This document shows positions 7,472 to 15,684 of a DNA stretch of 64,000 nt, in pieces. The DNA is from Szabonella alba (GTDB lineage: Bacteria > Pseudomonadota > Alphaproteobacteria > Rhodobacterales > Rhodobacteraceae). Where the stretch lies: assembly GCF_016765775.1 (NCBI RefSeq), contig NZ_JAESVN010000007.1:1-64000 (forward strand), in the 5' to 3' direction. Under the pieces are notes generated by a model, which saw nothing but the letters and a program-made list of their open reading frames with translations, ran no database searches and had not been told where the DNA came from. Numbering within the stretch: the first letter of the stretch is position 1; every line of letters starts with the position of its first letter. The translations under genes and the position numbers were made by a program.

Positions 7472-8374
7472 TCAGTAACGGGCATCCTTGGGCTTGTTGC
7501 CGTTCGGCCAGTCATTCACCTTGGGCGCGAAGTCGGGGCGCGGCATATGGGTGAAGTATTCCGACACATCCACCGCCTCCTGATCGCTCAGAACACCGCC
7601 CTGCCCCAGTTGCCCGGTCAGGTGCATCGCGGGCGGCATTGCCCATTTCACGAATTGCGCCGCCTTGTAGGTCCGCGCCATGCCCGCGCCGATGTTGAAA
7701 CTGCCCTCACCCCAGAGCGGCGGAAAGATCACGTCGCCGAACTGGTCGAAAGTGCCATCACCATTCGCGCCATGGCAGGCGGCGCATTTCGCGGCATAGA
7801 CCGCCTGACCATTGACCGGATCGGGGATCAAGCTTTCGTCGATCACCCCGGCGTTGACAACGTCAACCCTGTCCTCCTTGTCCACGCCCTGACGCAGCCA
7901 TTCCATATAGGCGATCATCGCCTTCATCTCGGCCCCATCCTTCGGCAGCGGCGTGCCGTTCATCGAGCGCTGGAAGCAGCCATTGATGCGGCCTGTCAGA
8001 TCGACCTCTCTCGCCGCGCGCGGCATGACACGGGGATAGAAATTCGCGGTATTGATATAGCCATTCGCCGCATCGATCTTGCCGTCGAGCATGTGGCAGG
8101 AGTTGCAGTTCATCTGCGCGCCGACATGGTCGGGCAAAAGCCGCTTGGTATCCGCCAGCAACCGCTTGCCATAGAGGATCTCATCCGCATTCGGCTGGCT
8201 CAGGATGTCCTTGTCCGGCGGCAGGACATAGCGCCCGACCTCGATCTTATCCGCATCCAGAATGGCGATGCCCGTCGGTGCGGGGGCATCCATCGCAGGA
8301 CGTGTCGCAATCCATGCCGCGCCAGCGCCGATGGCGACAATTGCCGCGCCTGCCAAGAGAAGCGTCTTTTTCAT
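7472..8374 (-). CDS. TsdA-like diheme cytochrome c
   Basis: 300-residue periplasmic cytochrome with an N-terminal signal or anchor (residues 1-23). Two haem motifs are CNSCH at 90-94 and CAACH at 197-201. After the first, the RINGCFQRSMNG segment places Cys133 39 residues past His94. TsdA thiosulfate dehydrogenases use a Cys in that segment as distal ligand of the catalytic haem, so this protein may oxidise thiosulfate to tetrathionate or run the reverse reaction. Partner oxidation of other thiols cannot be excluded. Its ATG overlaps the stop of the upstream triheme cytochrome gene (ATGA), so the two are one operon and the triheme protein is the likely electron partner. A second paralogue is in the oxidase operon near 13 kb. 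Confidence 0.75.
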   Translation of the reverse strand: MKKTLLLAGAAIVAIGAGAAWIATRPAMDAPAPTGIAILDADKIEVGRYVLPPDKDILSQPNADEILYGKRLLADTKRLLPDHVGAQMNCNSCHMLDGKIDAANGYINTANFYPRVMPRAAREVDLTGRINGCFQRSMNGTPLPKDGAEMKAMIAYMEWLRQGVDKEDRVDVVNAGVIDESLIPDPVNGQAVYAAKCAACHGANGDGTFDQFGDVIFPPLWGEGSFNIGAGMARTYKAAQFVKWAMPPAMHLTGQLGQGGVLSDQEAVDVSEYFTHMPRPDFAPKVNDWPNGNKPKDARY

Positions 8375-9711
8375 TGCCCTGCCTCCGGAGCGTAATGGGT
8401 GGGTTTGTTTGCGATCTCATGCCGCATCCGGGCGATGTCGGCCTCGGCCACCGAACTTGCGTGGTTGCCCCATGAATTGCGGATGAAGGTCATCAGCTCG
8501 GCCAGATCGGCATTGGTCAGATGGGCAAAGCCAGGCATGGTGAAGGCCATCGGATGCGCAGGCGTGTCGGGCATCCGTCCACCGGCCATCGTGACCTGAA
8601 TGAGCGACGACGGATCATCGGCGAAAACCATCGAATTGCCCTTCAGCGCCGGATAGACCTCTGGCGCGCCCATCCCGTCCAGCCGGTGACAGGCGGTGCA
8701 ATGTTCCACATAGGTCAGCGCGCCCGGGGCCGAAAAGTCCCCCGCCCGCAGCGCCGCTGTGGTCACGTCTTCTTGCGGCACCCATTGCTCGCGCCCAGCC
8801 CGGGGCTTCAGCGATTTCAGATAGCGCGCGATGGCGGTCAGATCGTCATCGGTCAGATATTGCAGCGAATGTTCGACCACATCCGACATCGACCCGAAGG
8901 CGGCGGTTCTGTCATTGCGCGCGGTTTTCAGGAAGGTGGCAAGCTCTTCCTCCGACCAGGTGACAAGCCCGGTATCCTCATTGCGCAGGTTCTTGGCATA
9001 CCAGCCCTCCAGCACCGAACCGGACAGGAAGCTGCCCCCGGCATCCTCGGACAGCGCCTTTTCCTCATAGGCAAGGCCCCTCGGCGTGTGGCACGCCCCG
9101 CAATGGGCCAGCCCCTCGACCAGATAGGCACCGCGTGCAATCACCGGATCGCCGCCCTCGGGCGGAGTGAAATCGCGGGGCTGTGAGAACAGCATGTTCC
9201 ACCACGCCAGCGGCCAGCGCAGGCTGGCGGGCCAGGGAATGGTCGTCGGCTGGTTCTCCTTGCGCACCGGCTCGACCGAGGACCTGAACCACGCATAAAG
9301 CGCCTGCATGTCCTCGTCGCTTACCACCCGGTAAGAGGCATAGGGCATCGCGGGATAAAGATGCGCACCATCGGGCCGCACGCCTTGCCGCACGGCGCGC
9401 TCGAAGTCGCCGTAATCATAGCTGCCGATCCCGGTCTCCGGGTCGGGCGTGATATTCGTGGCATAGATCGTGCCCATCGGCGTCTGCAACCCAAGGCCCC
9501 CAGCAAAGGGCGCGCCCCCCGGAGCGGTATGGCAGGCGACACAATCCCCGGCCCGCGCAAGATACTCTCCGCGCGCGATCAGATCTGGGTCGGAGGCGTC
9601 AACTTCGGTGGTCAGCTTCGGCGCAAACCACCATTGGCTGGAAATGGCTGTGCCCCATCCGACAGCAAGCGCCGAGGCACCGGCCAGCAGGGCATATATG
9701 GCGATTCTCAT
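8371..9711 (-). CDS. Triheme cytochrome c, alcohol/gluconate dehydrogenase cytochrome-subunit type
   Basis: 446-residue cytochrome with an N-terminal hydrophobic signal/anchor (residues 3-23) and three haem motifs: CVACH (57-61), CGACH (204-208) and CTACH (338-342). The three-domain plan with WPASLRWPLAWWN in between is that of the membrane cytochrome subunit of alcohol and gluconate dehydrogenases, which passes electrons to quinone or to an oxidase. No dehydrogenase subunit is next to it; instead a TsdA-like diheme cytochrome is translationally coupled downstream. It is therefore probably an electron carrier for that protein. A CTTAAA/CTGAAG repeat 240 bp upstream may tie it to the local response regulator. 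Confidence 0.85.
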   Translation of the reverse strand: MRIAIYALLAGASALAVGWGTAISSQWWFAPKLTTEVDASDPDLIARGEYLARAGDCVACHTAPGGAPFAGGLGLQTPMGTIYATNITPDPETGIGSYDYGDFERAVRQGVRPDGAHLYPAMPYASYRVVSDEDMQALYAWFRSSVEPVRKENQPTTIPWPASLRWPLAWWNMLFSQPRDFTPPEGGDPVIARGAYLVEGLAHCGACHTPRGLAYEEKALSEDAGGSFLSGSVLEGWYAKNLRNEDTGLVTWSEEELATFLKTARNDRTAAFGSMSDVVEHSLQYLTDDDLTAIARYLKSLKPRAGREQWVPQEDVTTAALRAGDFSAPGALTYVEHCTACHRLDGMGAPEVYPALKGNSMVFADDPSSLIQVTMAGGRMPDTPAHPMAFTMPGFAHLTNADLAELMTFIRNSWGNHASSVAEADIARMRHEIANKPTHYAPEAGQ

Positions 9712-9949
9712 GTCTTCCTCGTCTCTCTGGACGAGGAGAAGAATTACCCGAAAGAGGCGGTGCCGAAGTTGATCTGCGTCAATTATTAAAGATATTATTA
9801 TTTAATATCATATGGTTATTAAGATACACAGGCGAGGCATTCAGAATGCCCCGCCGCAGCTTTTCGCTGTTCACTCATTAATTCCGGCCACCTCCAGCAA
9901 AGCGAAATCTGCCCAATGACCGGATGATGGCCGTTTGTGCGCCCTCTAC

Positions 9950-9966
9950 CTTAAACGGGGCTGAAG
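9950..9966. promoter_or_regulatory. Degenerate CTTAAA-N5-CTGAAG box
   Basis: CTTAAA (9950-9955) and CTGAAG (9961-9966) keep the 5-base spacing of the window's recurrent operator but one half deviates. It sits 238 bp upstream of the triheme cytochrome start. Between them is a strikingly AT-rich patch (about 9778-9830) likely to hold the promoter. Confidence 0.3.
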
Positions 9967-9970
9967 CCCG

Positions 9971-10534
9971 TCAGAGCAGGCGCACCCGGGTGCCGACCTG
10001 AACCACCGCGAACAGTTCGGCCACATGTTCATTGTAAAGGCCAACGCAGCCCGACGAGGACGGCCGCCCGATCTTGCGCGTGTCATGGGTGCCGTGGATC
10101 AGATAGGCGGGCCAGCCCAGATACATCGCATGCGTGCCAAGCGGATTGTCCGGCCCAGGCGGCATATGGGACGGCAGGTCCGGGTCGCGCCTGCGCATGT
10201 CCGCCGTGGGTGTCCAGTCGGGGCCGACGCGTTTGCGCACGACCTCCGTATAGCCCCGTTTGGTCAATTCGTCACTGATCGGGACCGAGGTCGGGAAAAG
10301 ACGATAATCGCTTCCGTCTGCCGACCACCAATGCAAGGCACGCGAATTCAGGTCGGCAACGATGGCCCCCTTGCCCAGACTGTCGAAATGCGCGCGCCAG
10401 TCCTGCATCCGAAAGCCCGAGGCATTGTTCCTGGGCCCTATGGCCTGCGCGCGCAGGACCGCCGGTGCGCAAAGTGTCACCAGCCCGGCAATGCCGGCCC
10501 CGAAAGCCTGACGACGTGAGAGGTTTCTGCCCAT
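9971..10534 (-). CDS. L,D-transpeptidase (YkuD family), Tat-exported
   Basis: 187-residue periplasmic enzyme predicted to form 3-3 cross-links in peptidoglycan or attach proteins to it, using a catalytic cysteine. The start SRRQAFGAG followed by a hydrophobic run to about residue 30 is a Tat-like signal. The YkuD motif is HGTHD (His147) then SSSGCVGLYN (Cys163). Standalone gene; a CTTAA-type operator lies 65 bp upstream of the ATG. A second L,D-transpeptidase is embedded in the DsbD operon at 18-19 kb, and both are near thiol-redox genes, which fits the need to keep the active-site cysteine reduced. That link is inference. Confidence 0.88.
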   Translation of the reverse strand: MGRNLSRRQAFGAGIAGLVTLCAPAVLRAQAIGPRNNASGFRMQDWRAHFDSLGKGAIVADLNSRALHWWSADGSDYRLFPTSVPISDELTKRGYTEVVRKRVGPDWTPTADMRRRDPDLPSHMPPGPDNPLGTHAMYLGWPAYLIHGTHDTRKIGRPSSSGCVGLYNEHVAELFAVVQVGTRVRLL

Positions 10535-10599
10535 CCTGAGCCTCCTTTTCGGCGTGACGGCCTGTGTGCCGCCTTGTCCGAACGGATTGCCCCGCAGGG

Positions 10600-10616
10600 C
10601 TTAAACGGGCCTTAAG
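10600..10616. promoter_or_regulatory. CTTAAA-N5-CTTAAG box upstream of L,D-transpeptidase
   Basis: Half sites CTTAAA (10600-10605) and CTTAAG (10611-10616) with a CGGGC spacer. It is 65 bp before the minus-strand L,D-transpeptidase ATG at 10534 and just past the end of the CcoI-like ATPase gene, so it most likely serves the transpeptidase. Confidence 0.55.
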
Positions 10617-10624
10617 CCACGGGG

Positions 10625-12784
10625 TCAGCCGATCACGATCCCCGGGCGGCACGTCACGGGGGTGTGAGGATCCGCTCCCGCACGGCGCGTGGATATCCGC
10701 GCGAACCGTTGCGAGTTCAGCACCACCGAAACCGAGCTTGCAAGCATCGCGGCCGCGGCCAGTGCCGGGCCGATCAGCCCAAGCGCCGCCGCCGGGATCA
10801 TCAGCGCATTATAGGCCAGCGCGAGCCACAGGTTCTGCCGTGCGATCCGCACCATGCGCCGCGACAGCCGGATCGCAACGCCCACCTGTGAAAGCCCGCC
10901 CGCCGTCACCACCAGCGCCGCCGTCTGGGCCGCCGCCGAATGCGCGCCCTCGACCGAGATCCCGCAATCGGCCGCCGCCAGAGCCGGGCCGTCATTCACC
11001 CCATCGCCCACAAAGGCTACCGGGCCGGGCAGGCTGCGCAAGAGTTCGGCCTTTCCCAAAGGCGTGCAACCGGATGACACTGCCGCCGCAGGCAGCCCCA
11101 GCCGCGCGGCCAAGGCCATCGCTGCCGAAACGCCGTCACCCGTCGCCATCTGCAGATCGATCCCCTCGGCCCGCAAACCGCGCAACAGATCCGCCGCCGC
11201 CGGATCAGGGCTGTCTTCCAGCGCAATACGCCCAACCTCCTCGCCCTCGCGCGAGACGGTCAGCCAACTGCGCCCCAAGGGGTCGTGCTGTGGCGCGGTG
11301 CCGATGGCGATCCTCCGGCCCGCTTCATCCAGCGCCTCGGCGCCGCGCGGCAGGCGCTGACCACCGGGACCAACCTCGCCGCCATGCGCGGCAAGGATGG
11401 CGCGGGCGATCGGGTGACTGATCCCCGTTTCGGCCCGTGCCGCAAGCATCAGTAGCCCGGCCGGTGTCATGCCCGCCACTGGCTGGACCTCGGCCACACG
11501 CAACCGGCCGGTGGTCAGGGTGCCGGTCTTGTCGAACACGATGCTGCGCAGATGCGCCAGGGTGGCAAAGGCATCCGGATCACGCAGCCGCAAACCCACG
11601 CTCGCCCCCATCGCCGCCGCCCGCATCTGTGCCAACGGCAGGGCAATCGACAAGGCACAGGGGCAGACCGCAACCAGCAACGTCAGCCCCCGCAACAGCG
11701 CCGTCTCTGCCCCCAGACCAAGAGCCAGCGCCAATGCCACCGTCAGAACCGCCAGCGCCGGAATGGCCAGCGAAAGCCGCGCGGCCCAGATCTCTGCCGG
11801 ATTCGCCCGGGTGCCGCGCCGGGCGATCTCCAGCGCGATGGCCCCGCCCATCCGGTCTATATCGCGGTCGCCAAAGGCACGATCGGTTGACAGGATCAGC
11901 CGGCGGCCCAGATTCAGCGCACCGGCCTCGACGCGCATCCCCACCCCGACCGGAACCAAAGCGCTCTCTCCGGTCAGCACCGCGCGGTTGATCCGGCTTT
12001 CGCCCCTGCGCACCACCCCGTCCATGCTGACCGGCGCCCCCGCCTCGACCGCAATCGGGGTGCCGGGCGCGATCCCGGCGCAGGGGCGCGCAATCCATCG
12101 ACCGGCCTCCTCGACAAGCGCGACCTCGGGCGAGGCTTCTTCCATGGCCCGCAGGGCATCCACCGCGCCGCGCCGGGTCGCGGTATCGACCAGCCGCCCG
12201 AACAAGAGCAGCGTGATAAGCATCGTGGCCGTGTCGAACCACACCTCGGCCCGCCCCTGCGCCAGCGACCAGAGCGACGCCACAAAGGCCGCAAGCGCCC
12301 CCAGCGAGATCAGCAGATCCATCCCCGGCGCCCGCAACCGGATCGAGCGCCATGCCATCCACAGGATGCCCAACCCGGCCCAGAACACCACCGGCACCGC
12401 GAAAATCCCCGAGGTCAGGGCCAGCGCCCAAGCCGTGCCCGGCGGCAGGTCAGTGAAATAGATCACCAGCGCGGGCACCATCGACCACATGCCCGCAAAC
12501 ACGGCCACGGCAAGACGGATGCCCAGCCGGTGGATCTCGCGTCCCATTGCGGCGGAAATCTCTTCGGGCCGGTGGCGTGGCACCATCCGGTAACCCGCCA
12601 CCGCCGTCGCGGCGGCCAGGGCCTCCGGCGTGGTCTGCGTCCCGTCCCAGTCGATCAGCGCCGAAGCGGTCAGGTAATGCACACCCGCCGAGCGGACGCC
12701 AGGCAGTGCGGCCAGCCGCCGCTCCAGCCCGCGCGCGCAACCGGCGCAGGCCAGACCCTCGATGCCGAAAAGCTGGCGCGTCAT
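10625..12784 (-). CDS. ccoI: CcoI/FixI-like copper-transporting P1B-type ATPase
   Basis: 719-residue heavy-metal P-type ATPase. A single N-terminal HMA domain carries CAGC (Cys13, Cys16). The transmembrane CPC motif appears as VCPCALSIALP, the phosphorylation site as FDKTGTLTTG, and the hinge as GDGVNDGPALAA. Cu(I) export ATPases of the CcoI type supply copper to cbb3-type oxidases during assembly, and this gene is the last of the operon that encodes the CcoN/CcoO-like subunits, supporting that role. Its start overlaps the TsdA-like gene before it by 4 bp. A plain CopA-type detoxifying exporter is the alternative, but the operon position favours CcoI. Confidence 0.85.
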   Translation of the reverse strand: MTRQLFGIEGLACAGCARGLERRLAALPGVRSAGVHYLTASALIDWDGTQTTPEALAAATAVAGYRMVPRHRPEEISAAMGREIHRLGIRLAVAVFAGMWSMVPALVIYFTDLPPGTAWALALTSGIFAVPVVFWAGLGILWMAWRSIRLRAPGMDLLISLGALAAFVASLWSLAQGRAEVWFDTATMLITLLLFGRLVDTATRRGAVDALRAMEEASPEVALVEEAGRWIARPCAGIAPGTPIAVEAGAPVSMDGVVRRGESRINRAVLTGESALVPVGVGMRVEAGALNLGRRLILSTDRAFGDRDIDRMGGAIALEIARRGTRANPAEIWAARLSLAIPALAVLTVALALALGLGAETALLRGLTLLVAVCPCALSIALPLAQMRAAAMGASVGLRLRDPDAFATLAHLRSIVFDKTGTLTTGRLRVAEVQPVAGMTPAGLLMLAARAETGISHPIARAILAAHGGEVGPGGQRLPRGAEALDEAGRRIAIGTAPQHDPLGRSWLTVSREGEEVGRIALEDSPDPAAADLLRGLRAEGIDLQMATGDGVSAAMALAARLGLPAAAVSSGCTPLGKAELLRSLPGPVAFVGDGVNDGPALAAADCGISVEGAHSAAAQTAALVVTAGGLSQVGVAIRLSRRMVRIARQNLWLALAYNALMIPAAALGLIGPALAAAAMLASSVSVVLNSQRFARISTRRAGADPHTPVTCRPGIVIG

Positions 12785-13827
12785 TCCAGCGGCGTCGGCC
12801 CGATCGGCAGTTCGGGCGCGCCGATGGGCCGTTCCGGATCGGGCGTGCCGACGCCCATCAACACGCCGTTCAGCTCTTTGCCGTAATAGATCTGATCGCC
12901 GTCATGGAAGCGCAGGCGGGTCTCCTCGATGCTGGCATCACCCTGCCGCGCATCCCTGGGGCGTTCATGGCTGTTGATAAAGGCCGCCACATCCCATGCC
13001 TCCTGATCGCTCAACTTTCCGGGTTGCGACAGCGGCATATTGTTCTTGATGAAAGCGGCGGCGGTGTCGATCCGCGCCATGCCCGCGCCCCAGTTATAGC
13101 TGCCTGGCCCCCAAAGTGCCGGAAAGACGATGCGGCCATTGGCGTCTTTCTGCCCCTGCCCATCGGCCCCGTGACACACCGCACAATTGGCGGTGAATAC
13201 CTCGGCCCCGCGCTCGGGCGAATAGCCCAGCTCGGTCTTTTCGACCTTGCCAAAGCCGGTGCCGTCAAGCTTTTCGTTCACCGGCGCGCCGGTCGCCAGC
13301 CAATACATATAGCTTTCCAGATCGCGGTAGATGTCGCTGCCATGCGGCGGCGGGCCTCCTGCAACCGAATGCTGCGCATTCATCGAGAAGGTGAAACACC
13401 CCATCACACGATCTTCCATCGTGTTGATCTGGTCATTTTTCTTGCGATACATCGGATAGCGCGTCCAGGCCGCCCACATCGGCGCAGACAGCGGCTGCCG
13501 CCCGCCATCAAGGTGGCAGTTGGAACAGGACAGCCCGTTGCCGACATAATCCCCGGCATTGGTCGAGGTGTTCATGAAGATGTCGCGGCCGCGTTTGATC
13601 GCATCACCAAACTTGCCCTCGGGGATTTCCGCATCTGTCGGGGGCTGGAAATAGATGCTCTCGGCATCCGCTGTATCGGCGACACGGCCGCTAATCCAGG
13701 TCGGAACCCAGCCCGCCTCCAGCACCAGCGCGCCAAGCGCCACCAGCGCCAGCCCGCCGCCCGCGGCAAAGATGACCCGTTTGGCGCTGCGGCCCTTTTC
13801 GACCGCGTCTTTATGGTCATTGGCCAT
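12781..13827 (-). CDS. TsdA-like diheme cytochrome c, membrane-anchored, in oxidase operon
   Basis: 348 residues from the ATG at 13827; a longer frame to 13911 runs deep into the upstream gene and is rejected. A single TM anchor is at about 17-40. Haem motifs are CSNCH (101-105) and CAVCH (215-219). DRVMGCFTFSMN places Cys144 39 residues after His105, the same spacing as in the paralogue at 7.5-8.4 kb and consistent with the His/Cys-ligated haem of TsdA thiosulfate dehydrogenase. Start overlaps the upstream triheme gene by 11 bp and the downstream ATPase by 4 bp. Being in the operon of an oxidase, it may feed electrons from thiosulfate or a related thiol compound directly to that oxidase. Confidence 0.75.
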   Translation of the reverse strand: MANDHKDAVEKGRSAKRVIFAAGGGLALVALGALVLEAGWVPTWISGRVADTADAESIYFQPPTDAEIPEGKFGDAIKRGRDIFMNTSTNAGDYVGNGLSCSNCHLDGGRQPLSAPMWAAWTRYPMYRKKNDQINTMEDRVMGCFTFSMNAQHSVAGGPPPHGSDIYRDLESYMYWLATGAPVNEKLDGTGFGKVEKTELGYSPERGAEVFTANCAVCHGADGQGQKDANGRIVFPALWGPGSYNWGAGMARIDTAAAFIKNNMPLSQPGKLSDQEAWDVAAFINSHERPRDARQGDASIEETRLRFHDGDQIYYGKELNGVLMGVGTPDPERPIGAPELPIGPTPLE

Positions 13828-15067
13828 CGTCGGAACCCTCCAGCTGTGCGATTGCGTCCGGGCCGACGGCGGGAACCGCCGGCAGCGTTGCGAGATAGTC
13901 GGCCACGGCACGACGGTCGCCTTCCGACATGGCGGCAGAGATCTGGTCCATCAGGCCCAGCGGTGAATTGTTGCGATGCCCGCCCGCCCAGGCGGCCAGC
14001 TGGCTGGCGATATAGGCGGGCTGCTGCGCGGCAAGCGCCGGGAAGTCGGGCGCGACCCCAAAGCCCGAAGGGCCGTGGCAGCTGAAACAGGCCGGGATGC
14101 CCCTGGGCCAGTCGCCGTGCAGCGCGATTTCCTCGCCCCGCGCCAGATCGCCCCCCAGCGACGGCGCGGCGGTCGAGGCCACCCGTAGCCCTGCATAATA
14201 GCGGGCAAGGCCGTCGATCTCGGGATCACTCAGGCCTTTGGCGACAAAGGCCATATGCTCGTTATAACGCGCCCCATCGCGGAAATCGCGCAATTGCCCG
14301 GCCAGATAGCCCCCCGAGAGACCCGCAAGGCGCGGTGTGTTTTCCACCCCCTGACCCAGCCCGCCATGGCAGCTGGTACAGGCCCAGACATCGCCCTTTC
14401 CGGCAAAGATCAGATCCGAGATCGCCGGATCGATATCCGCCTCGGAACCTGCGCGCATGGCGGGTTGCGGCGGCAGATCGGCGACAAGGGTGGCAAGCTC
14501 TGCACCGCCCTGCCAGCTGTCTTTGCCGGCAGCCGCGCCGCGCAAACCCGCGACAGCGCCCGGCGCGAGTTCTGCCGCATTGCCGCCAAAGCGGGCCGCG
14601 ACGAATCCGGCGACCTCGGCGATTTCGCTGTCGCTCAGCGCGGCGGCAAAGCTGGGCATATGGCCGTCATAGGTGAAGCCCTTGACCCGGATCGGCCCGT
14701 CAATGCCACGCAGCATGATCCGGGCCACCACTTCCGGCCCGGCCTTGGCGAATTCGGACCCTTCCAGCGGTGGCACCGCAAGCCGCACGCCCGCACCATT
14801 GGGCTGATGGCAGGTCGAGCAATTGGCCAGAAACAGCGCCTCGCCGCCTTCGGGGGCGTCATGGGCCATGACCTCACCCGCCTCGCGCGCGCTTTGCGCC
14901 ACAGTATAGCTGGTCTGGTCCTCGAACAGCATCGCCGTGCCCCAGATCCCAAGCGCCAAAGCGATCCAGATCACCGGCAGCGGAATGCGGTTATGGCTCT
15001 CCCAGGGTTCATAGCTTTCGGGTGGGCGCGTTATCTTGCTGGAATCATGCTTGCGGGGCTTGCTCAC
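13817..15067 (-). CDS. Membrane-anchored triheme cytochrome c in place of CcoP
   Basis: 416-residue cytochrome with a cytoplasmic start, one TM segment (about 29-48) and three c-haem motifs: CSTCH (83-87), CTSCH (230-234) and CFSCH (327-331). It lies directly after the CcoO-like gene with a 4-bp overlap, where canonical ccoNOQP operons encode CcoP, a smaller diheme protein of about 290 residues. Here the protein is larger with an extra haem domain, so it looks like CcoP plus a cytochrome c4-like C-terminal part. It would collect electrons and pass them to the CcoO-like subunit. No CcoQ-like gene is visible. Confidence 0.8.
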   Translation of the reverse strand: MSKPRKHDSSKITRPPESYEPWESHNRIPLPVIWIALALGIWGTAMLFEDQTSYTVAQSAREAGEVMAHDAPEGGEALFLANCSTCHQPNGAGVRLAVPPLEGSEFAKAGPEVVARIMLRGIDGPIRVKGFTYDGHMPSFAAALSDSEIAEVAGFVAARFGGNAAELAPGAVAGLRGAAAGKDSWQGGAELATLVADLPPQPAMRAGSEADIDPAISDLIFAGKGDVWACTSCHGGLGQGVENTPRLAGLSGGYLAGQLRDFRDGARYNEHMAFVAKGLSDPEIDGLARYYAGLRVASTAAPSLGGDLARGEEIALHGDWPRGIPACFSCHGPSGFGVAPDFPALAAQQPAYIASQLAAWAGGHRNNSPLGLMDQISAAMSEGDRRAVADYLATLPAVPAVGPDAIAQLEGSDDGQ

Positions 15068-15684
15068 AATCCGTCCTCCTTGCGGGCATAGCCGTCATCG
15101 CGCAGCGCATCCTCCGGCACCGGATAGGTCCGGTCGAGCGACAGCAGATAGGCGGTCAGGTCCAGCGCCTCGGGGCGGGCTATGACCACGCCGCTTGCGG
15201 GGCCAAAGCCCTCGGGCAGAACCACAACCGTATCGCCGGGCGCGGCTTCGGGTTTCTCCTCGAACAGATAGGGATAGGCGGGCATGATCGACCAGTCGAA
15301 GATCGCACGCGGCTGATAGAGATGCGTCAGGTGCCAACTTTCCGAAGGCAGGCGCGCGCCGACATTCAGGATGTCCGGCCCGGTGCGCATGGTGCCCAGC
15401 TGATGCGGCCGGTCATAGACATAGTCGCCCGCAACCGAGGGCCGGCCCCAGCCGCGTTCACCATCCGGCGCCTGTTCGGGGGCGCGCGGCTGCTGGCTGT
15501 GGCAATAGACACAGCCAAGACTGACATATTGATCGCGGCCACGTTGTTCCTGTTCGGAATAGGGGCGCAGCCCCTCGGGCACAGAGCGCTGCGCCATCTG
15601 GATGCCCGGCGCGATCACCAGCATCAGCGTGGCAAAGGCCAGGATACCAAGGGCGACGACGACAAGAGGAAGATAGCGGTTCAT
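15064..15684 (-). CDS. CcoO-like monoheme cytochrome c subunit of cbb3-like oxidase
   Basis: 206-residue subunit with an N-terminal TM anchor (about 5-26) and one haem motif CVYCH (58-62) in the characteristic GCVYCHSQ context of CcoO/FixO. SVAGDYVYDRPHQLGTMRTGPDILNVG and WHLTHLYQPR are further CcoO hallmarks. It overlaps the CcoN-like gene by 4 bp and the triheme cytochrome by 4 bp. It should transfer electrons from the triheme protein to the haem b of subunit I. Confidence 0.88.
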   Translation of the reverse strand: MNRYLPLVVVALGILAFATLMLVIAPGIQMAQRSVPEGLRPYSEQEQRGRDQYVSLGCVYCHSQQPRAPEQAPDGERGWGRPSVAGDYVYDRPHQLGTMRTGPDILNVGARLPSESWHLTHLYQPRAIFDWSIMPAYPYLFEEKPEAAPGDTVVVLPEGFGPASGVVIARPEALDLTAYLLSLDRTYPVPEDALRDDGYARKEDGL

